DNA from: Marixanthomonas ophiurae
GTDB lineage: Bacteria; Bacteroidota; Bacteroidia; Flavobacteriales; Flavobacteriaceae
Length of the DNA stretch: 64,000 bases
Assembly: GCF_003413745.1 (NCBI RefSeq)
Contig: NZ_QVID01000001.1
Location: 1,178,001 to 1,242,000 of the forward strand
Direction: 5' to 3'
Shown here piece after piece: positions 35,215 through 43,678 of this stretch. How positions within the stretch are numbered: the first letter of the stretch is position 1; each line of letters starts with the position of its first letter. The translations under genes were made by a program, and so were the position numbers. The notes beneath the pieces are model-generated. The model saw only the letters and a list, made by a program, of their open reading frames with translations. It had not been told where the DNA came from and did not search any database.

Positions 35215-38200
35215 TTATTCTATAGGTTTTTCTGTTCTTTCTTTTTCTTCTAACTTTCGTTGCTTCCTGTCTGCTCTTTTATTTGCAAATTTCACTTTTG
35301 CACGGTTTACCAAATAGAACATTACGGGTACCACAACCAGAGTAAGGAAGGTAGCAAATATTAATCCGAATATTACTGTCCAAGCTAATGGCCCCCAGAA
35401 AATAACGTTATCACCACCAATATAAATACCAGGATCATAATCTGTAAACAATCCAAAAAAGTCAATGTTTAACCCTACAGCTAATGGTATTAACCCCAGA
35501 ACTGTTGTAATAGCTGTTAACAATACAGGGCGTAAACGTGATTTACCACCTGCTACAATTTGTTTGAAATACTCTTGTTTTGTTAGCAAATCATCTTCAT
35601 CCATTCCCAACTCTTCTTTTTTACGATCGAAGAGTATTTGTGTGTAGTCTATCAATACGATGGCATTGTTTACCACAATACCTGCAAGTGAAATAATACC
35701 CATCATCGTCATAATGATTACGAAGTCCATTCCAAATATAACTAAGCCTAAGAATACACCAGCCAAACTCAATACAATAGCCGAAAGAATAATCATAGGT
35801 TTTGACAGGGAATTAAACTGTGCTACCAAGATTAATAAAATACCTCCCATTGCATAAAATAAAGCGAGGAGTAAGAAGCTCATATTGTCTGCTTGTTCTT
35901 CTTGTTCTCCCGTGAAAGCATAATTTATATCTTGCGGCATTTCATAGTTGTCTAGTTCGCTTTTAAGTTCGGTTACTATTTCAGTAGGGTTATATCCACC
36001 CAACACATTAGAGTACAATGTAATTACTCGTTTTAAATCCTTTCTTTTTATGGAACTAAATGAAGACGAATTACTTTTTGTAATTAACGATGAAATAGGA
36101 ACTTGTATTAACTCTCCGCTATTATTCCTGAATGTAACGGGCTGATTAAACAAAGCACTTTCATCGTATCGGTATTGGTCATTTAAACGAACATTTATTG
36201 GGTAATCATCATCACCTTCTTTATAAGTTGAAACTTCTTCTCCATAAATAGAACGGCGTAACGTTTGCCCTACAGAAGCTGTTGAAACCCCTAATTGACC
36301 TGCTTTTTCACGATTTACGCGAACATCCATTTCTGGCTTAGATTTGTTTACGTCAATTTTAAGCTCTTCAATTCCAGCTATGCCTAAGTTCTCAATAAAG
36401 TTTCGCATGCTTTCAGCTTCGCGAAGCATTTCTTCGTAATCTTCTCCACTTAATTCAATATTAATTGGGTAGCCTACGGGTGGTCCAGCAGCGTCTTTTT
36501 CTACTACGATAGAAGCACCAGGAAATCCTTTAACAGCATCCCGTACTTCAGATAAAACAGTACTGCTTTTTACACCCCGACGCAATTTAAACTCACGCAT
36601 GGAAAGCGTTATTTTTCCTTTATGCGGCATCTCATTGGACTGTCCAGCATCGGTCTGCGGGTTACCTGCGCCTTCACCTACTTGAGAAATAGCAGACTCG
36701 ACCATATAGTTATATCCATCTTCATCTTCATATTTCTCTATGGCACTATAAACTTGATCTTCAATTTTCTTAGTAAGCTTATTCGTTTTTTCAATATCCG
36801 TTCCTTGTGGATATTCAATATAAGTGATAATTTGATTGGGTTCATTCTCAGGGAAAAACAATACATTAGGTTGTGCTAATCCTACTAAAACAAAGGAAAG
36901 AAGAAGCACGCCAAATGTTCCAAAGAAAAATACATACGCTTTTCTTCCTCGAAGCGCATATTTCAGGAAACGTTCATAAAAATTCTCTAATTTTTTAAGT
37001 GATTTAAACTGAAAATATTCTACAGCGCCCGCAAGGAAATATTTATATACCCAAAGCATAATGGCAGCAAGAATACTTAAGTTACCAATTCCACGAAGGC
37101 CAGCAACATCTAATACAAATCCTGCTATTAACAAAATGGCACCTACGCCTGCTAAAATTAAACTCCAACGAACCAATTTCTTTTTAGTCAATGATTCTTC
37201 TTCTGTTTCCATAAATTTTGAAGTAAGCATGGAGTTGATAATCAATGCTACAAATAATGAAGAACTCAACACTACGGAAAGCGTAATAGGGAAGTAAATC
37301 ATAAATTTACCAATAAGTCCTGGCCATAATCCTAATGGGAAAAAAGCAGCCAAGGTTGTTGCTGTTGAGGCAATAATTGGCCAAGCAATCTCACCCATAC
37401 CTTGTTTGGCAGCTTCCTTTCTAGACATGCCTTCACTCATTAAGGAGTACACGTTCTCTACCACTACAATACCATTATCAACCAACATACCTAGCCCCAT
37501 TACAAGACCAAAAAGCACCATTGTATTTAATGTAAATCCAAAAGAGGATAAGATAAACAAGGATAGTAACATCGATAGTGGGATTGCAAATCCAACAAAT
37601 AATGCGTTTCTAAACCCTAAAAAGAACATTAATACCAAAACAACCAATATGACCCCGAAAATGATATTATTTACAAGGTCGTCAACTTGATTTTGAGTTT
37701 TTATAGATTGATCATTACTTAATGAAATATGAAGTCCTTCAGGTAAATAATTTTCCTGTTCGACTTCAATTATTTCCTTGATGTTTTCAACCGCTTCAAT
37801 CATGTTTTTTCCGGCACGCTTTTTAATATCAAGCATTACTACTGGCTGATTGTATTCACGGGCAAACGTAGTAGGGTCTTCTTCTTTAAATTTAATAGTA
37901 GCAATATCTTTCAAGAAAATATTTCCACCATCTCTTTTAACCACAATATTTTCTAGTTCTTTGGGATTTTCTATCTCACCGAGAATACGAATGTTTTTTT
38001 CAATGCCATTGCTAATAACATTTCCTCCAGAAATCGTATTGTTTTCTCCTCTTACAGCGTTAATAATATCATTGAAGCTTACTTTTGAAGCGGTCATTTT
38101 ATAGATGTCCACACCAATTTCCACTTCTTTGTCTTCGACACCGCGGATAGTAGCTTCTTTAATAGGTGCAAGCAATTCAATTTTATCCTGAAGGTACTCT

Positions 38201-38712
38201 GCGTAATCTTTTAGCTTTTGTACTGGATAATCACCCGTTAAATTAATGTTGAGAATGGGCTGTTCTTCAGAGAGGTTTAAATCGAAAACATTAGGTTCAA
38301 CTTTAGCGCCGTTATCTAATGTAGGCCAAGTAGTTTCAGCCTTTACTTGATCTACTTTGTCTTTTACTAGCTGTTTTGCGTTTGGAATGGCAACATCTTC
38401 TTCAAATTCAATAATAACCATCGAATAATCTTGAAGGGTAGTTGAGGTTATTTCGCGAACGCCGCCAATATTATTGAATTCTTCTTCGAGAGGTTCAGTG
38501 ATGAATTTTTCAACATCTTCTGCTGAGTTTCCAGGATTAATGGAGCTTACATAAATTTTTGTTTCCACAATCTCTGGGAACGATTCTCGTGGCATGGTGT
38601 AGTATGAAAATACACCCAAAAATAGAATGATGGCGATGATAACATACACCGTCATTTTATTGTCAATCGCCCAGGAGGATATACTAAATTCTTTATACGT
38701 GTTCTTGCTCAT
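35215..38712 (-). CDS. RND-family multidrug/hydrophobe efflux permease
   Basis: 1165 aa inner membrane pump of AcrB-like organisation: N-terminal helix (MTVYVIIAIILFLGVFSYYTMP), docking and porter domains, helices at about 340-500, a second periplasmic half and a C-terminal helix set. The proton-relay region GLVMGLGMLVDNGIVVVENVY in the fourth helix has the Asp residue. It is longer than usual (about 1030-1050 aa) through extra membrane segments near 515-570 and an insertion near residue 1085 (DYDPGIYIGGDN). It is last in the TetR-TolC-MFP-RND operon, 15 bp after the fusion protein. Substrates unknown. Confidence 0.93.
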   Translation of the reverse strand: MSKNTYKEFSISSWAIDNKMTVYVIIAIILFLGVFSYYTMPRESFPEIVETKIYVSSINPGNSAEDVEKFITEPLEEEFNNIGGVREITSTTLQDYSMVIIEFEEDVAIPNAKQLVKDKVDQVKAETTWPTLDNGAKVEPNVFDLNLSEEQPILNINLTGDYPVQKLKDYAEYLQDKIELLAPIKEATIRGVEDKEVEIGVDIYKMTASKVSFNDIINAVRGENNTISGGNVISNGIEKNIRILGEIENPKELENIVVKRDGGNIFLKDIATIKFKEEDPTTFAREYNQPVVMLDIKKRAGKNMIEAVENIKEIIEVEQENYLPEGLHISLSNDQSIKTQNQVDDLVNNIIFGVILVVLVLMFFLGFRNALFVGFAIPLSMLLSLFILSSFGFTLNTMVLFGLVMGLGMLVDNGIVVVENVYSLMSEGMSRKEAAKQGMGEIAWPIIASTATTLAAFFPLGLWPGLIGKFMIYFPITLSVVLSSSLFVALIINSMLTSKFMETEEESLTKKKLVRWSLILAGVGAILLIAGFVLDVAGLRGIGNLSILAAIMLWVYKYFLAGAVEYFQFKSLKKLENFYERFLKYALRGRKAYVFFFGTFGVLLLSFVLVGLAQPNVLFFPENEPNQIITYIEYPQGTDIEKTNKLTKKIEDQVYSAIEKYEDEDGYNYMVESAISQVGEGAGNPQTDAGQSNEMPHKGKITLSMREFKLRRGVKSSTVLSEVRDAVKGFPGASIVVEKDAAGPPVGYPINIELSGEDYEEMLREAESMRNFIENLGIAGIEELKIDVNKSKPEMDVRVNREKAGQLGVSTASVGQTLRRSIYGEEVSTYKEGDDDYPINVRLNDQYRYDESALFNQPVTFRNNSGELIQVPISSLITKSNSSSFSSIKRKDLKRVITLYSNVLGGYNPTEIVTELKSELDNYEMPQDINYAFTGEQEEQADNMSFLLLALFYAMGGILLILVAQFNSLSKPMIILSAIVLSLAGVFLGLVIFGMDFVIIMTMMGIISLAGIVVNNAIVLIDYTQILFDRKKEELGMDEDDLLTKQEYFKQIVAGGKSRLRPVLLTAITTVLGLIPLAVGLNIDFFGLFTDYDPGIYIGGDNVIFWGPLAWTVIFGLIFATFLTLVVVPVMFYLVNRAKVKFANKRADRKQRKLEEKERTEKPIE

Positions 38713-38727
38713 AGTGCAATAGGTTGT

Positions 38728-39888
38728 TTAGTTTTTGGTAGTTACTTTCTGGCCGTCTCGTACGCTTTTCGCGCCTTCTACAATAACAATTTCTCCATCT
38801 TTCAAGCCGCTTTTCACTTCTATTTTACTGTCATAATTAAGTCCGGTTTCAAGAACAATTCGTTTTGCTGTTCCGGTAGAATCGGTTACTGGCTCATAAA
38901 TAAAAGCAATAGTTTCTCCCTTTGAATTTTCCTGCAAAATACTCTCAGGAATGGTAATTGCATTTTCGCTAGTATAATCGTTTACTTGCACCGTAGCAAT
39001 CAAGTTAGGCTTTACTTTTTCATCTTTGTTTGGGATGGCTATTTTTACATCAAACGTTCGGTTGTCTGGATTTATATAATTTCCTACTTGTCTCACAGTC
39101 CCTTCATACTCTTCGCCAATAGAAGAAAGACGAACATTCACTTCGGTACCTTTTTTAATACTGTTTAAGTAATTTTCTGGCAAGGAAGCTTTTACATACA
39201 TGTCGCTTAAGTTAACTATACGTATCACTTCAGTCTGACCTTGATTTACCACTTGGCCTTGTTCGGCGATAACATTGTCAACTACACCAGAAAAGGGAGC
39301 TGTAATCATTGTTTTTCCTAATTGCGATCGAATTTGTTGTGCTGCTTTATCGGCGGCTTCGTAATTGGCTTTTGCTTCTAAAAATTGAATTTCTGAACCA
39401 ATTTTTTGATCCCATAATCGCTTTTGACGTTCAAAAGTAGTTTTTGCCAAAGCTACTTGTGTTTCTTGTTGTGCCAATTGACTGGAAAGTCCACCATCAT
39501 CAATCTTAGCGAGTCTTTGCCCTTTTAAAACACGCTGACCTTCGTTAACGTAAACATTGGTTAGAATTCCAGAAAATTCTGGGTAAATAATAATGTTTTG
39601 ATCGGTTTCGACATTTCCTTGAACTTCAACAAAATGTTTAAAAATAGTATCGGTTACTTTTTGTGTACTTACTAAAAGCGCACGATCGTGTTTTTCTTCT
39701 TTTTCAATAAACGTGTTAAGTTTATCTATTTTGGCTTTCAATTCTTTTTGTTGCGTTGAAAGCTCCGCTTTTTTAGCTTTTATTTCAGAAAGGTTCCCCT
39801 TTTCTAAAAGAGAATCTACAGATCCTTCTTTGCCACCACAGGAGGCTACTGTAATTGTGATTAATAATAGGTATATAAACTTTTTCAT
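38728..39888 (-). CDS. RND efflux periplasmic adaptor (membrane fusion protein)
   Basis: 386 aa. Lipoprotein signal (LLLITITVASC, Cys17) anchoring it to the inner membrane. It has an early coiled coil (ELSTQQKELKAKIDKLNTF), a split biotinyl-lipoyl domain (VYVNEGQRVLKGQRLAKIDDG .. ITAPFSGVVDNVIAEQGQVV), a helical hairpin (QLAQQETQVALAKTTFERQ) and a beta-barrel with PNLIATVQVN. It bridges pump and TolC. It lies between the TolC-like and RND genes with short gaps (22 and 15 bp). Confidence 0.93.
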   Translation of the reverse strand: MKKFIYLLLITITVASCGGKEGSVDSLLEKGNLSEIKAKKAELSTQQKELKAKIDKLNTFIEKEEKHDRALLVSTQKVTDTIFKHFVEVQGNVETDQNIIIYPEFSGILTNVYVNEGQRVLKGQRLAKIDDGGLSSQLAQQETQVALAKTTFERQKRLWDQKIGSEIQFLEAKANYEAADKAAQQIRSQLGKTMITAPFSGVVDNVIAEQGQVVNQGQTEVIRIVNLSDMYVKASLPENYLNSIKKGTEVNVRLSSIGEEYEGTVRQVGNYINPDNRTFDVKIAIPNKDEKVKPNLIATVQVNDYTSENAITIPESILQENSKGETIAFIYEPVTDSTGTAKRIVLETGLNYDSKIEVKSGLKDGEIVIVEGAKSVRDGQKVTTKN

Positions 39889-39910
39889 AATTGTATGGAT
39901 TGCGGTGTTT

Positions 39911-41284
39911 TTAGTTGTCTTTAGTCTCAGGGTATTTTGTTGTGTCTAATAATGTTTCAAGTTCTGCTTTAGTGTTTATAACATCTAACATAGCTTGTAA
40001 ATAATCTTGTTGTGCCTGAAAAAGTTGCTGTTGGGCTTCACTTAGCTCGAAACTGGTTGCAATTCCTTCAAAAAACTTGATGCTATTTTTCTTTTCAATA
40101 CGTTCAGCTAACTCTAAGTTGCGCTCTTTGTTTTCGAAGTTTTCCAAGGCAAATTGATAATCGTTACGAGCGTTCGCTATTTCTAATTTTACTTGATTGC
40201 GGGTTTGCTCTAACTCTAATTTTGCTTGCTCAAAAGCTAATTGTTTTTGAGCTGTTTTAGCACTTCGCATACCACTACTGAAAATGGGAATACTTAAATT
40301 AACTCCCAAGACGGATTGTGTAAAATATTCTTGGTTGCTATCAAAAAAATTGAATTCATCACCATAACCGGCAACACCATAATTAACGAAAGCGGAAAGC
40401 GTTGGTAATGCTTTACTTTTTTCAAGCTTAACTTCTACTTCTGAAAGATTTGTTTGGTCTTCTGCTATACGATAATCAATATTTTCTTCAATATTAATTT
40501 CTTTAGAAAGTAACAGTAAGTTGAAGTTTTCCTTACTTAATTTATTTAAATCATCTGTCGCAACGATTTCTTCTTCTACTGGAATGCCCATGGTTACTTT
40601 TAGCATATCGTAGGCAATAGCTTGCATGCGTATGGAATTATTCAGATTTGTTTTTAAGTTTAAAAGGGTTATTTCCAGTTGTTCTGCATCTTCTTCTTCG
40701 GCTAGTCCATTTTCAAAGATCTTTTGGGTGTCGCTGAGGTTTTTTTCAACGGTAGCAACGTTTTTCTTTAAAATTTCTACGCTTTCAGTTGCTAACAGTA
40801 CATTTCCGTAAGCATCGGTAATAGCTTTTTTGACTTCCAAATCTGTTTTTACCTTTGCATTTTCTGAAATTTGCAATAAGGTTTTGGCTGATTGAATTCC
40901 CACGATATAAGAGCCGTCAAAAATTAATTGGTTCCAAGTTCCGGTTGCATTTACGCTATGTTGAGTTCCAAATGTAACAGGCACAAAAGTTCCGGGCTCT
41001 CCTCCCGCAACTTCACTAGGAATTAAAGTTACAGGTTGTTTAAGGTTATTAGTATAGTTGGCATCTCCGCTAATTTGAGGGAGGCCTTGCGCAATAATTT
41101 CCCACTTTTGTTTTAATGCAATAGCAACGTCTTTTTTAGCGATACGTGAGTTATATCCATTGTCAAGACCATACAAGATGGCTTCTTCTAGTGTGAAGGC
41201 TCGCTTTTCAACTTGAGTTGAGTCTTGTGCATTTACTAAAATGGCACATAGGGAAAAGGCAATTAAAAAAATATGTTTTTTCAT
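39911..41284 (-). CDS. TolC-family outer membrane efflux protein
   Basis: 457 aa. Signal peptide (MKKHIFLIAFSLCAILVNAQ), then two OEP repeats rich in helical coiled coil, each beginning with Leu-rich LEEAILYGLDNG-type and ENFENKERNLELAERIEKK-type segments. Trimerises into a channel spanning the outer membrane. The start codon overlaps the TetR stop by one base (TAATG), so the regulator and the pump are translationally coupled. Confidence 0.92.
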   Translation of the reverse strand: MKKHIFLIAFSLCAILVNAQDSTQVEKRAFTLEEAILYGLDNGYNSRIAKKDVAIALKQKWEIIAQGLPQISGDANYTNNLKQPVTLIPSEVAGGEPGTFVPVTFGTQHSVNATGTWNQLIFDGSYIVGIQSAKTLLQISENAKVKTDLEVKKAITDAYGNVLLATESVEILKKNVATVEKNLSDTQKIFENGLAEEEDAEQLEITLLNLKTNLNNSIRMQAIAYDMLKVTMGIPVEEEIVATDDLNKLSKENFNLLLLSKEINIEENIDYRIAEDQTNLSEVEVKLEKSKALPTLSAFVNYGVAGYGDEFNFFDSNQEYFTQSVLGVNLSIPIFSSGMRSAKTAQKQLAFEQAKLELEQTRNQVKLEIANARNDYQFALENFENKERNLELAERIEKKNSIKFFEGIATSFELSEAQQQLFQAQQDYLQAMLDVINTKAELETLLDTTKYPETKDN

Positions 41285-41889
41285 TAATTTGAATTCTCGT
41301 TAATAAACTTATTGAGTGTTTGTAATCCTTTAGGGGTTACAATTCCACGTAAATGATATTCTAGATAATCCTCCATTAATTGGATTTTTGAAAACTGAGA
41401 TACAGGAAAAAGAGTCTCATCATTAATACCATCTATCCCTAAAAAATAGAGTTTTGAAATAAAATCAACATCGATATTTTTTCTGTAAACTCCTTTTTCA
41501 ACCCCACGTTTTAAGTTCTCTACCGTACATTCTGCCATATTCTTGTACTTTTTGGCCTTTATCATCGTGTATATCTCGGGATAGTATTTTTGAAGTTGGT
41601 ATTGTGGTGATGATTTTTCATCTTTTAATCGAAGCATTACGAATTTTTTAATTTCATATAACTCTTCAATCGGGTCCTTCTCTTCTATGCGGATGTTATC
41701 AATACCGCAAGAAATACCTTCAAAAACTTTTAATACAGATTCCTTAACAAGTTCTGTCTTGTTTTTGAAATGGGTATAAATAGTTTTTTTAGAAATACCC
41801 ATTTCATTGGATATATCATCCATTGTCACACTCTTAAAACCAAGAGAGAGAAACATTTCTGCTGCTTTTATAGTAATTTTTTCTTTCAT
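41284..41889 (-). CDS. TetR/AcrR-family transcriptional regulator of the efflux operon
   Basis: 201 aa from ATG 41889 (MKEKITIKAAEMFLSLGF). An upstream ATG at 41901 sits inside the -7 promoter box and is unlikely. The N-terminal HTH reads SVTMDDISNEMGISKKTIYTHFKNKTELV, a typical TetR recognition helix. The C-terminal ligand domain is variable. As first gene of its own target operon it probably represses the pump and itself, and is released by a pump substrate. Confidence 0.9.
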   Translation of the reverse strand: MKEKITIKAAEMFLSLGFKSVTMDDISNEMGISKKTIYTHFKNKTELVKESVLKVFEGISCGIDNIRIEEKDPIEELYEIKKFVMLRLKDEKSSPQYQLQKYYPEIYTMIKAKKYKNMAECTVENLKRGVEKGVYRKNIDVDFISKLYFLGIDGINDETLFPVSQFSKIQLMEDYLEYHLRGIVTPKGLQTLNKFINENSN

Positions 41890-41898
41890 AATTTGGCA

Positions 41899-41929
41899 CA
41901 AAGGTATATAAAGGAAACTCTAGGAACAA
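41899..41929 (-). promoter_or_regulatory. Promoter of the TetR-TolC-MFP-RND operon
   Basis: On the minus strand TTG (41929-41927), 20 nt, TACCTTTG (41906-41899). Both elements and spacing match the Bacteroidota consensus. The start site would fall near 41893, leaving only a few nucleotides before the ATG at 41889. Confidence 0.75.
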
Positions 41930-41940
41930 AATAAGTTTCC
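41913..41940. promoter_or_regulatory. Inverted repeat, candidate TetR operator
   Basis: GGAAACT (41913-41919) and AGTTTCC (41934-41940) are perfect 7-bp inverted arms with a 14-bp spacer, and they flank the TTG element of the operon promoter. A repressor dimer bound here would block RNA polymerase. TetR operators are often of this size. Confidence 0.5.
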
Positions 41941-42058
41941 AAAGTTTTACTATTATTTAACATATCAGTTAAATAAAAAATAGAAGGTGTAATTTTTTTA
42001 AATTTTAAGGCAGCGGTTTATCTGGCAACTTGTATTTTAGCGGCAAATTTTTAGCATC

Positions 42059-43033
42059 ATGGAATTACTCAAAAAATATAATATCGCGCTCGCCGATGAA
42101 TTAAAAAAAATAGTGCAAATAAAAGAGCCTGAGCAGTTATATGAGCCTATTCAATATATTGTTAATATTGGAGGTAAGCGTTTACGTCCAATTCTTACTT
42201 TATTAACGTGTGATTTTTTTGGTACTGACTTTAAAAAAGCTATGCCTGCGGCCTTGGCTATTGAGTTGTTTCATAACTTTTCATTAATCCATGATGATAT
42301 TATGGATAAAGCCCCCTTGCGCCGAGGAAAAGAGACTGTTCATGAAAAATGGGATTTAAATACTGGTATTTTGTCTGGTGACGCTATGTTGATTCTAGCT
42401 TATCAACTATTTGAAGAGTATGAACCGGAGCTTTTTAGAGAGTTGGCAAAACTCTTTAGCAAAACAGCTATTGAAGTTTGTGAAGGGCAACAATACGATG
42501 TTGATTTTGAAGATCGCGACGATGTAACAATCGATGAGTACATTAAAATGATAGACTATAAAACAGCCGTTTTATTAGGAGCAGCTATGAAAATGGGGGC
42601 AATTGTTGCTGGCGCCTCTGAAAGTTGTAAAGAAAACATGTACAAGTTTGGAAGAAACCTTGGAATTGCTTTTCAATTGCAAGATGATTACTTAGATGTT
42701 TTCGGAAACCCAGAATCCTTTGGAAAACAAGTAGGCGGAGACATTATTGAAAACAAAAAAACGTTTTTGTACCTAACGGCACTCAATAAAAGTGAAACGA
42801 TACAAGCTGAAGAGTTAGAGCATTTATATACCATAAATCCACGGGAGCCATCTGGTAAAATTGAAACGGTGACACGTATATTTAAAAACTCAGGTGCTGC
42901 GGAAGCTACTCAAGCAGAAATTTCAAAATATACAAATAAAGCAAATGAGCTATTGGAGCAGATTAAAATCTCAGAAGAAAAGAAAACCGAACTCCGAGAA
43001 TTTGGCGAATGGTTGATGAAAAGAACGTTTTAA
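42059..43033 (+). CDS. Polyprenyl (trans-isoprenyl) diphosphate synthase
   Basis: 324 aa. Condenses isopentenyl diphosphate with allylic diphosphates. First aspartate-rich motif HDDIMD (DDxxD) and second QLQDDYLDVFG are complete; the GGKRLRP substrate-binding motif is present. The bulkiness upstream of the first motif (FHNFSLI) sets chain length; octaprenyl or similar for quinones is plausible, but the exact product cannot be read. It is monocistronic; its 3' end meets a convergent small outer membrane gene with only 4 bp between. Confidence 0.92.
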   Translation: MELLKKYNIALADELKKIVQIKEPEQLYEPIQYIVNIGGKRLRPILTLLTCDFFGTDFKKAMPAALAIELFHNFSLIHDDIMDKAPLRRGKETVHEKWDLNTGILSGDAMLILAYQLFEEYEPELFRELAKLFSKTAIEVCEGQQYDVDFEDRDDVTIDEYIKMIDYKTAVLLGAAMKMGAIVAGASESCKENMYKFGRNLGIAFQLQDDYLDVFGNPESFGKQVGGDIIENKKTFLYLTALNKSETIQAEELEHLYTINPREPSGKIETVTRIFKNSGAAEATQAEISKYTNKANELLEQIKISEEKKTELREFGEWLMKRTF

Positions 43034-43037
43034 AAGC

Positions 43038-43565
43038 TTAAAAATAAAACCGTACAAAGGGCAACCAGGGAGAAGTGTAAATGTCCTCGTTATCTTTGTA
43101 TAAAACATTGTATCGTACACCTATTGTTACGTTTCCATTTCTATATCCAGCACCTGCAAAGAGTGCCGTATTCCAAAAGTCATCTTCAAAATTACCACCT
43201 TCCAATTCAATAGTTTGGTTTACCCGAAGTTGTTCTACTTCAGCGGATAGTTGAATTTCAGGAATAGGATTAAAGAGCGTAATTAAACTTGCACCATATA
43301 ATACGGTATTGAAATTATCGCCCGATTGATAACTAAATTGTAGCGCAGGACCAGCACTGAAATAGCGATTAAAATCATAAATCGCGCTAGGTGAAATCGT
43401 GCCGCTAAAATAACCATTACCGATATTTATCCCCAGCCCGCCACCAAAGCGAACACGGTCCCAAAAATTATTTTCGGGTTGTGCTTGTACACCAATTTGC
43501 CCAAAACTTACATTCGAAAAAAATATAAATAAAATCGTTAATACGGTAAAATATAGTTTTTTCAT
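43038..43565 (-). CDS. Small outer membrane beta-barrel protein
   Basis: 175 aa. Signal peptide (MKKLYFTVLTILFIFFSNVSFGQ), then alternating amphipathic strands (RFGGGLGINIGNGYFSGTISPSAIYDF, SAGPALQFSYQ, AGYRNGNVTIGVRYNV) and an aromatic C-terminus (PWLPFVRFYF): an eight-stranded barrel is likely. Homologues next to sucA in flavobacteria often carry the label alpha-ketoglutarate decarboxylase; nothing in this sequence supports that and it is probably a label copied from the neighbour. Divergent from sucA. Confidence 0.78.
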   Translation of the reverse strand: MKKLYFTVLTILFIFFSNVSFGQIGVQAQPENNFWDRVRFGGGLGINIGNGYFSGTISPSAIYDFNRYFSAGPALQFSYQSGDNFNTVLYGASLITLFNPIPEIQLSAEVEQLRVNQTIELEGGNFEDDFWNTALFAGAGYRNGNVTIGVRYNVLYKDNEDIYTSPWLPFVRFYF

Positions 43566-43629
43566 TAGGAAATATTTAAGAGTTAGATGACCATAAATAT
43601 ACGTATTACAATCGCCTATTTATTGTAAA

Positions 43630-43657
43630 TGTTGTATTTTTGTACTGTTTTACAACA
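43630..43657 (+). promoter_or_regulatory. sucA promoter box overlapped by an inverted repeat
   Basis: TATTTTTG (43635-43642) matches TAnnTTTG. TGTTGTA (43630-43636) and TACAACA (43651-43657) form a 7-bp inverted repeat with a 14-bp spacer over the box and the expected start site, so it may be an operator for control of the 2-oxoglutarate dehydrogenase operon. Confidence 0.45.
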
Positions 43658-43678
43658 TGAAACCCTTGTATTCCAATT

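Noticed and set aside
43038-43565. The label alpha-ketoglutarate decarboxylase for the small protein next to sucA
   Set aside because: The protein is a 175-aa exported beta-barrel without thiamine-PP motifs; the label appears to be transferred from the neighbour.
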